Positions 32,024 through 39,092 of a stretch of DNA of 39,092 nucleotides are shown here, in pieces. A program made the translations under genes and the position numbers. The notes beneath the pieces were generated by a model. It saw nothing but the letters and a program-made list of their open reading frames with translations, was not told the DNA's origin and made no database searches. Positions within the stretch are counted from its first letter, which is position 1. Every line of letters begins with the position of its first letter. Source of the DNA: Tieghemiomyces parasiticus (taxonomy: Eukaryota; Kickxellomycota; Dimargaritomycetes; Dimargaritales; Dimargaritaceae); the NCBI GenBank assembly GCA_027575765.1, contig JANBPT010000389.1:1-39092 (forward strand), given 5' to 3'.

Positions 32024-32097
32024 GTCAGTGTGGTGTAGTTGGTTATCACGTACGCCTCACACGCGTAAGGTCTCCGGTTCGAGCCCGGACATTGACA
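32024..32097 (+). tRNA. tRNA-Val (CAC)
   Basis: A 74-nt cloverleaf. The acceptor stem GTCAGTG pairs with CATTGAC (one G:T pair) and the discriminator is A. The anticodon stem TACGC/GCGTA encloses CTCACAC with anticodon CAC. The T arm is CCGGTTCGAGCCCGG. Box A-like TGGTGTAGTTGG and box B GGTTCGAGCC are present, with no intron. A terminator TTTTT follows at 32102-32106. The gene is intact despite the retroelement array ending nine bases upstream. Confidence 0.97.
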
Positions 32098-33217
32098 TGA
32101 CTTTTTCCTCCCTCACCAATGGAGGGGAGAGGTCTTGTTTTACTGTCCATCTTCTATTTTATCCTAGCTGACATTGTCACAAATTCCTAATATGAGCTTT
32201 GGGCGAACTTTGGGTAGGCGACTCCGACATGTTGTGAGACTCTCCCCCCCCCCTTTCAACGGCGGTACCATTCCAGCTTCAACATTACTTGCCAACTACT
32301 TGGTCGTGCTAGCCGAAACTGTGCGGCATATCACAAGCGCTGATGTCACTGGGCTGAACGATACATTTTCGGCTGATGGCCGGCCAGAACGAAGAGCCGA
32401 ATATCTGTTAGGCTTTGCTTATCTGTCACCAATATATGATTGTTCACTCCATTATTCCGACAGCAGTGGAACCTTCGGCTGATCCTGCAAAGGGGGAGTG
32501 AGGCTTGGCGCAGGCATGGCTATTGTTCGGGTTGGTAGAAGATAATAATGGGAGGGGAAAAAGGAGGACGGTGCACTGATGCTACACAAAGTTCTGATGG
32601 CCGGGGCTTGTTCGACGAGGTGACGGTGGACTCACTAGAAATACCGATAGGCCAGTCATCGACCTCCTTGTTTAATACAAGCTTGGCAGCTGCGCCGAGC
32701 CCTGAGTAGGAGGAGGTCCCAGCGCTGCGATGGTTCGTCGCAGCTGCTTGGGCCACTTTTGTCATACTTTGTCAACCGTACCTGTTCCTTGTCTTTTTAA
32801 CTATTAAAACTTGAACGTGTACCTTTGCCTCCTTACGAGTCGTGTGTTAACGCCTTACAGCCGCAGTACCAATGCCTCTAACCCCGACTGGACTGCTCAT
32901 CGCTCAGGTTACATAGTCACGCTCCTCATTACCCTCGGACTGCCGCCTTCAGCTGCCTAGGCCTTGACTGCTATTTTATACTTCACCTCGTTTGGCCCCC
33001 CAGTGCTGAGAAGGTCGATCGGCATTGGCTTCATTCCGCCGCTCGGCGCCTCCAGCCCACCGCACCACAGTAGCCCTAGGCTTCACCTTAGGTGGGGGGT
33101 CCATGCCTTCTACTAGCTTTTTCAACTCCGCCTGTTATTCGTGGACCTCGGCACTTGCCTGTTTGAGCCTCTTCTTGAAGGTCACGGTCCTCCTACCTTT
33201 TTTTTACCCCTTCCGCC
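32098..33217. other. Intergenic region tRNA-Val to C2-MUN gene
   Basis: No gene is supported; the open frames are short and featureless. It contains a run of ten C (32244-32253). The last 200 bp are CT-rich with TTTTATACTTCAC (about 32972-32984), a possible TATA element for the next gene. Confidence 0.4.
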
Positions 33218-36200
33218 ATGCCCGGCCTCGCCGCCCAACGCCACCCTATCTCACCCCCGACCGGTGGCCTCGCAGCCGACACACAGCACCAGGTCGTGGT
33301 GGCTGCTGTCCTGAGCGACTACCTGTCCGCTCTACAGGCCTGTACCTCCGCAACGGAAGTTGCACAGTCCGTGCTGGGCCTCGCCGGCCGGCGGCGACGG
33401 TGGCTGCAGTATATTGCCTCGATACTCGCAGAGGCGCGCCAGGCCCCAATTGTTACCCCACTGCCGGAACGGCCGGCGGCACCACCTACGAGAAGTCTCA
33501 CCACGCCTGACGGCGACGGCCCCACTCACACGTTAAAGCCGAAGGGGCTTCTCAAGAGTCTGGAGGTCCTCAAGGCCCCCAAGTTCTTCCGCAAAAACCG
33601 CGGCAAATCGGCCGCCGTGACCTTCGCCTCCGTGACCCCGCCGGCATCGCCCGCCCACCTGACCCCGGTGTCACCGCGCCCTGGTACCCGGCGAGTTTCC
33701 ACAGGCAACGCGTTGACCTTGGTAGCAAGCGAGGGTACTAGGTCAATGCCCTACCTGAAACAGACGACCAGCCTGTCAGCCGAGGTGGAGGAACGGTTGA
33801 TCCACGAAATTATACGGCAGGTGGAGCAGATGCGCCGCGACCCGCGCTGCCACCCGGTATCCCTGGCAGCCATGGATACCTTCCTCCGCCTGCTCAACTA
33901 CGCCCCACTCCGGACCGAGCTCCGAGCGGAGGGCCAGGTTGAGGACCTCGTGTGGCTTTACGCCAAGGCCGCCCTCGCCTCGGGTGTACTAACTGACGTA
34001 CTGCCCGTCTCATCCCCAATCGCCAGCCCGCCGACCAGTCTACCCAATGAGATCGCTGTCATCGTGTCCGTGGTGAAACTGGCCCTCACCCGGCAGTCCG
34101 AGGGCCGAGACGGGCTACCTCGTCGTGGAAGCGAGCATACCTTGTATACTACGCCTCAGCTCACCGACCTTCACGCCCGGCTCCTGCACCGGCTGGCCAC
34201 CCGCGCCGACTGGGTGACCTACGTCCAGGCGGACACGTTGCCAATTGGCCCGGCAGTGGCCCAGCTGCCAAAACTATTCAGAGAACCCCTACCGGCCGTC
34301 CTGCAAAAGTGTGCCACCCTGGATCCGCCGGCACTGTTACGCTCCTTTGCGGCCCGCTTCCGGACCTACCACGCCAAACTCTGTCACCATCCCGTCAGCG
34401 CCCAGTCTGTCAACCATCTCTACTCCCACCCGGCGTACGACTACTGGCTCACCCACGAACGAGCTACTGCCCAGGCCCTGGTGGAAATCTTTGGCGAAGG
34501 CGAGCGCCGCCTGGCCACCCGTATAACCTCGGGCCCGCCACCGCCGGGAAACCCCGCCGCCATCCACCTGCCGCCAGAACCTCACCGCCATTATAATGAA
34601 CTGGTCGGTCGCCTCCTGGACCACCACCTCGTCCGGCCTCGGACATACCTTACCGAAAAGGAGACCCTGGCCGAGCTCGTCTCCCTAACCCCTGCGCCCA
34701 CTAATGCCCTCCGCCACTCGACGCTACCCCAGACCCTGTCCCCAGAGGCCACCCGGCTACTACACTGGTGCGGTCAGCTGTGGTTCATCAGCGTTCCGTT
34801 TCAGGTCACTGCCCACCTTCGCGAGGTCCTCCATCACGTCAGGTACCGCCGCCTACCGCTACTCTACCTCGAGGATGCTGTTCGCCATGCGAACTCGACC
34901 ATAGCGCAAGTACCCCATCGGTACTGGTCCCACTTCGACGTAAGTGACAACCTAGTGTCCAGCGTCAGCTGACAGGGCCCGTGTATCGACAGTATATTAA
35001 CAATGAGGGGGTTGTACCCCCCCCGTGCAAGTCGTTCACCCACGACATGTACCAACTTTAAAATGCACCTGTACTCCTTATCACCTCACTAACCTATCCT
35101 CCCTACTCGCACGGTCCAATGTTCTTCAACAGAATGATACTATGTGGGGTCAACTTACCGACGCGCGTAAATGCATAGATCACTATTTGGCCGACTGCTT
35201 GGGCCCAATCGACTATTTTCCCTCACTTGACCCCGGAGTGGAGATGCCCATCCCGATCAAAGTGCGGACCTCCTTGCGCTGGTATACGCTGCGGTCCCTA
35301 CTGGTGATTATGGAACTACTCTCGCGCAATTCGTTGGTACTCTACTATGACGCCCAGCTCCGCGATTACGCCGAACCTCTCCGTGCTCGCATTCATGGCA
35401 GCTTCACCGGGTGGTACAGGTTCTGGCGGGAACAGTACGCAGCCGGGGACCGCGTCCAGTCTCCCGCCGAGAGCGTTCTCGGGTACGCCGAGCTCCTGTG
35501 CGCAATCACAACGACCTACACTTTGGGTGAGAACGTATTCGGGCCCGGGAACGCAAAATCCCCTACCGCCGCTGCCGGCGACGGCGATGATTATGAACGG
35601 TATGGTTACCCAGCCCTGCTCAGCCCCTGCCGGGCCTATTTGGACACCACCCTCGGTACCTACCTAAACGATTTCGAGGCCTGGCTGACGGCTTTGCAGC
35701 GTATACCACCCGTCCCGCTGGCGGGGGCCTCCGCAGGGCCCGCACTGGACTTTGAACACTGCGCCCACCTTTTAGCTGTCCTGGACGCGACCGCCAGGCT
35801 CTCGGAACGTGCCTTCGGCAAGTCCAAAGTGGGTCCGTTGGCTCGGCGGTTCGCTCGGCTGTTCCTGACCCAGCTGCTACGCATGGTCCAGGCCCGGTCC
35901 GGTGACTGGGTGGTTTCGGCGCTCCAGGCCGACAAACCTACCGAGCCAGACGCAACGGACGGTGTGGTATACTCGACTTCCGTGGATGACGTTCTCTGCT
36001 GCGTTGTGGAGCCTTTTGACCTGGTCCGGTCGGTTCCTAACCTCGACCCGACCCTTCGCACCTGGACGCTTGAACATCTGATGGGTCTGGTCTACCGTAC
36101 GCTGGCCGTCTACTGCGCAGCCATGACCGAAAAGTTTATGGAGGGACTGGCCGTCACCGCACCTGGTGCAGCGTCCACGGCCCCGGCGTACCCATCATCG

Positions 36201-38279
36201 ACCCGTCTGGAGGCATGGGCCAACCGGGCCCGTGTCTGGACTCGCCTACCTGGGGAAGCCTCTCATTCACTTTCTGCCGGTACCACCACTGGGCCCAACC
36301 ACCCACTGCTCGTGCTAGACCCTACGGCTTGCCTGCCCCTCAACAATTTGTTCCAGGTAAGCCGGCGAATCCACGAGCTCTTCGCCCCTTACCTCACCGG
36401 CCCGGCCCCGCCGCACCCGCTAGCCAACGTGGCCAATGGCGACGATGCAGCCAATTTCCGCCTCTCCCGGGCGCGCAACTCCCTGCGACGGCCTGCGGGC
36501 CTGCCTGCACGTGTGCCTTCCACGCCATGTGGGGCGGATGATCATTCCAGTGACGCCGTCCACGCCCTGACGGTCACAGTGGTCCATGGCGAGGGGCTGG
36601 AGCCACGTTCTAGGGCCCGGCCACGTAGCCCCTACGTCAAGCTGGCCTTGCCGCACCTTGGACTCAAGGTGGGTAAGACTGGAAACCGCGCAGCTACCCT
36701 CGTACCCCGTTGGGACGAGGCCTTCCCGCTGTGGTTCGGTGGGCGTGAAGTACAGACCAACCTGGGCACCGCTACACTGTCCACCACTCCGGTCCCACTG
36801 ACCATGACCGTGGCCCTGTACGACCGCGACGGGTTGCAAGGGGGGACCCTGTTTGCCCTCGGTCACTGTACCTTGGATCTGACCCGGCTGGCCATGGACC
36901 GTAACATAGAGGACGTGTGGGTAGACCTAAAACCCCGGGGCCGCGTCCTCCTCCGGCTAGCCTACGCCGATCACGGGCTGGGCGGGACCGACGCAACCCG
37001 GCCCCGGGCAAACTCGGCCGGCCGCATCACGGACGCAGTCGATTTCGACCGGGATCCGCTTGATATTCAACACACCTACACCTGCGTGACCTGGCTCCTC
37101 CGCCGCTCCCTTGACGACCTAGCCCGTCGGATAGTCGAATCCATCATTCCGGTCGTCCAGCGTGAACTCACCGCTGAACGCCTGCTTCCGCCCAACCGCC
37201 GCCTGGCCGCCCTTAAACGCAGCGGTCAGCAGCTGCGCCGCCTGTTGGCTGGGGGCGATACCCTGCCGTCCGACCGGCGAACTGGTTCGCCACGGCCCTC
37301 GACCGCTACCATCGCCGCCGCCGACCCGTCGGCGCACCCCGCGAGCGAATCCGAAGGGCCGCTCGACGACCTGTTCCATTTCCTGAATTCTAATCTCGCT
37401 GTCCTCTTCCAGCACGCCCACTTTGCCATTTCTCGGCCCGTCATCCTCAGTATCTGGCGGGAGATTGTTTTGGCCATTGAACTCGTACTCTTGCCGTCGC
37501 TTCCGCGGCTCCGGGCAGTCACGGGGCAGGATACTCGTCCGGTCCTGACCCCGGACCCATCCCTCACTTCGCCACTGTCTCCTGCCACCCGCCCTTCTTC
37601 ATCGCCACCATTGCCGCGCCCGGCACGGCCATCGTTCCTCGGCAACCGCGCGCCACTCGCCCACCTAGCCCACGCTTCGCGTAAACTGATCCCCGCCGGC
37701 CTGCGGACCAAGACGCCGCAACTGCCGATCGAGGACGTAGATTTCGTGTGGGAGTGCTTGGACGCCATCGAATGGTTCTTTTTGGGTGGCGACACAGCCA
37801 CCCACCGCCGCGTCCTCACCGCCGCCGACCTTCACGAGATTCCGGAGTACCGAGCGGTGGCCTATATCCGCGACCACTACTTCGACTCCACCCCGCGGTT
37901 GATTCGCGACTACATGCACACCACCGGCGAGCGGCTACGGATCGCGCAACGGTGGGAGGGGTTCGGCGGGGCCACAGCGTCAGCAGCGATGGCCAACGAG
38001 GATCTCATGGCTGCTGTGGAGCTGGTCGATCCTATCGGGCCCACCACAGCCCGGGCCAGTCCAGACATCCCACCACGACGTGACTCGGCCCAACCGGATT
38101 CCCCCGGTCGAGTACCCGTGGACCAGCCCGCAGGAGCCGACAACTTTCCTGGAGCTGTCTCAATGGACTGGCTACGTACCAAGATCGACATTGTCTTGCG
38201 AATTTTGCAGACCCGTTACGGCCTGGATGACGAAGCGGTAGATTTTGTCGACAGCCACCACGCGGATGCTGTAATTTAA
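33218..38279 (+). CDS. C2 and MUN (MHD1/MHD2) domain protein, Munc13-homology family (2 exons)
   Basis: Exons are 33218-34939 and 35133-38279. The intron 34940-35132 (GTAAGT...AACAG) falls between codons; the protein is 1622 aa. Fungal members of this family (for example S. pombe Git1-type proteins) combine a MUN region with a C2 domain and are linked to vesicle traffic or signalling. The N-terminal 200 residues are basic and Pro/Ser-rich. Long helical MUN sequence runs through both exons. The C2 domain (about 36558-36960) begins HALTVTVVHGEGLEP and continues with SPYVKLALPHLG, then MTVALYDRDGLQGGTLFALG. The MHD2 part reads LDDLFHFLNSNLAVLFQHAH and SIWREIVLAIELVLLPSLP. The usual loop-1 Asp before PYV is absent from the C2, suggesting weak or no calcium binding. 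Start: the first ATG, in CCGCCATGC context. No damage seen. Confidence 0.85.
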
Positions 38280-39002
38280 CGAGTATTTAGGAGCTGGTTT
38301 ATATATTGCCCCGCTATACTGCCGTGGTCTCTCTGTCAAATCATTATGTACCATAAATGGAATTATTTATAGCCGCCAATCGATAGACTGGCCAATTACC
38401 GAGTGAATGCTGAATGACGGCGTTACTGAGAAATCACATAGGGCCTTTTACATCCACTTCAGTATTTACCTCACTCGGGTGGGCAAAAAATAGTAATAAT
38501 CTACATAAAGGCGAGCTGCTCAGCCTACGGCGGGGTGGTGCTGTTCAGCGACACCGCCGAACATGCCTCTAGGCCCGACGTCTTCCGCCTCGTAACTTGT
38601 CACACCAAAACTGAAACCCGCTGCTCGAGTGAAGCGGTCTGTTGACAATGTCGAGCAAGGCTGATCGCCCGTTTTGTTGATGTTATCAACCTCCCGACCA
38701 GTCCCCTTTGGCCCACCCTATCCCCTGATTTTGTTCCCTAAACGGACACTCGGCTTCTTCACAACCCCCCTCCTGTCCCTCTGCGCTTACCTGGTCGGCT
38801 TGCCCACTGCATCCTGACCCACTTGACTTGGACACCCCGCTTCTCCAACGTGGCTTACTTCTTTCCCCAGCTCTGACAAGGCGATCCCTCCGTTTCGCTT
38901 TCCGCCTACCCAGTTGACATTTCAGCCTCTCTAGACGGCCTGTCAAGCTTCAAACTCCGCCCCGCCTCACCACCCATCTTATAGCGTCCCCCTCTACGCA
39001 CG
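38280..39002. other. Intergenic region before the Cdc20-like gene
   Basis: No gene is supported. The 3' end of the C2-MUN gene is AT-rich without a perfect AATAAA. The last 250 bp are strongly pyrimidine-rich, as in the other leaders of this window, and probably hold the next promoter. Confidence 0.4.
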
Positions 39003-39092
39003 ATGGATTCCTCCGCTTCTCCCAAGAAGGCCAAGAAACCGGCCAACCTGTACGATCGTTTCATCCCTAACCGCTCCTCAATCAACGTATCC
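39003..39092 (+). CDS. Cdc20/Cdh1-family APC/C activator, N-terminus only (runs off the window)
   Basis: The first 30 codons are visible. After a basic start (SPKKAKKPAN) comes LYDRFIPNRSS, which matches the C-box (DRFIPxR) that Cdc20 and Cdh1 proteins use to bind the APC/C. Their WD40 substrate-binding propeller would lie beyond the window. The C-box lies only about 18 residues in, earlier than in most relatives, so an intron or an unusual N-terminus is possible. Cdc20 seems slightly more likely than Cdh1 from the Ser/Asn-rich sequence after the box. Other DRFIP-containing proteins are not excluded. Confidence 0.6.
   Translation, partial: MDSSASPKKAKKPANLYDRFIPNRSSINVS

Noticed and set aside
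33025..33510. 161-codon frame overlapping the start of the C2-MUN gene
   Set aside because: It is in another frame, with low-complexity composition; the MUN frame continues for over 1.7 kb and splices cleanly.
1..39092. CRISPR arrays, operons or bacterial signals
   Set aside because: No spaced short repeats or ribosome binding sites; introns and pol III tRNA genes show a eukaryotic nuclear genome.

Overview
The window looks like nuclear DNA of a fungus, probably an early-diverging (zygomycete-grade) one; I cannot name the species. Evidence: spliceosomal introns of about 140-250 bp with GTAAG/GTAGG donors and CTAAC/CTGAC-like branch sites, GC-rich exons, a eukaryotic initiator tRNA, and the fungal/eukaryotic housekeeping genes PER1/PGAP3, CSM3/TIPIN, ATG9, ELP2, a C2-MUN (Munc13-homology) protein and the start of a Cdc20-family APC/C activator. 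All seven protein-coding host genes lie on the + strand, separated by 0.35-2.9 kb of non-coding DNA.

Layout. 1-1045: AT-rich retroelement debris ending in a likely solo LTR directly upstream of tRNA-iMet (1046-1117). 1118-4019: no confident gene, one orphan TATA and a cluster of AGGCG motifs. 4020-5920: a two-exon gene for an unknown, probably secreted protein with an F-box-like N-terminus. 5921-8600: non-coding, with a sharp inverted repeat and a second, diverged inverted pair around it. 8601-9584 PER1; 9932-11040 CSM3 (three exons); 11995-15682 ATG9 (three exons); 17581-19254 a MATE transporter; 19749-22986 ELP2 (two exons). 22987-32023: a retrotransposon landing zone. 32024-32097: tRNA-Val(CAC). 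33218-38279: the two-exon C2-MUN gene. 39003-end: first 30 codons of a Cdc20-like gene.

The most striking part is 24493-32023. At least four solo LTRs of two families and one near-complete 5751-bp Ty3/gypsy element sit end to end just 5' of tRNA-Val. Neighbouring units are separated only by the 4-5 bp AAAT, or a one-base variant of it, and the last AAAT lies 6-9 nt upstream of the mature tRNA. This reads as repeated insertion into the same few bases upstream of a pol III gene, each insertion regenerating the AAAT target; the youngest copy is nearest the tRNA. The near-complete element carries gag, protease, a dUTPase-like domain, RT, RNase H and integrase. Its primer-binding site is perfectly complementary to the 3' end of the initiator tRNA encoded at 1046-1117. 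It is broken by three in-frame stops and an altered RT active site (YLDN), although its LTRs differ at only 3 of 445 positions.

The host genes have no obvious common pathway: GPI-anchor remodelling (PER1), replication-fork protection (CSM3), autophagy membrane supply (ATG9), export (MATE), tRNA wobble modification (ELP2), vesicle priming or tethering (C2-MUN) and mitotic exit (Cdc20-like). Each appears to be a separate transcription unit.
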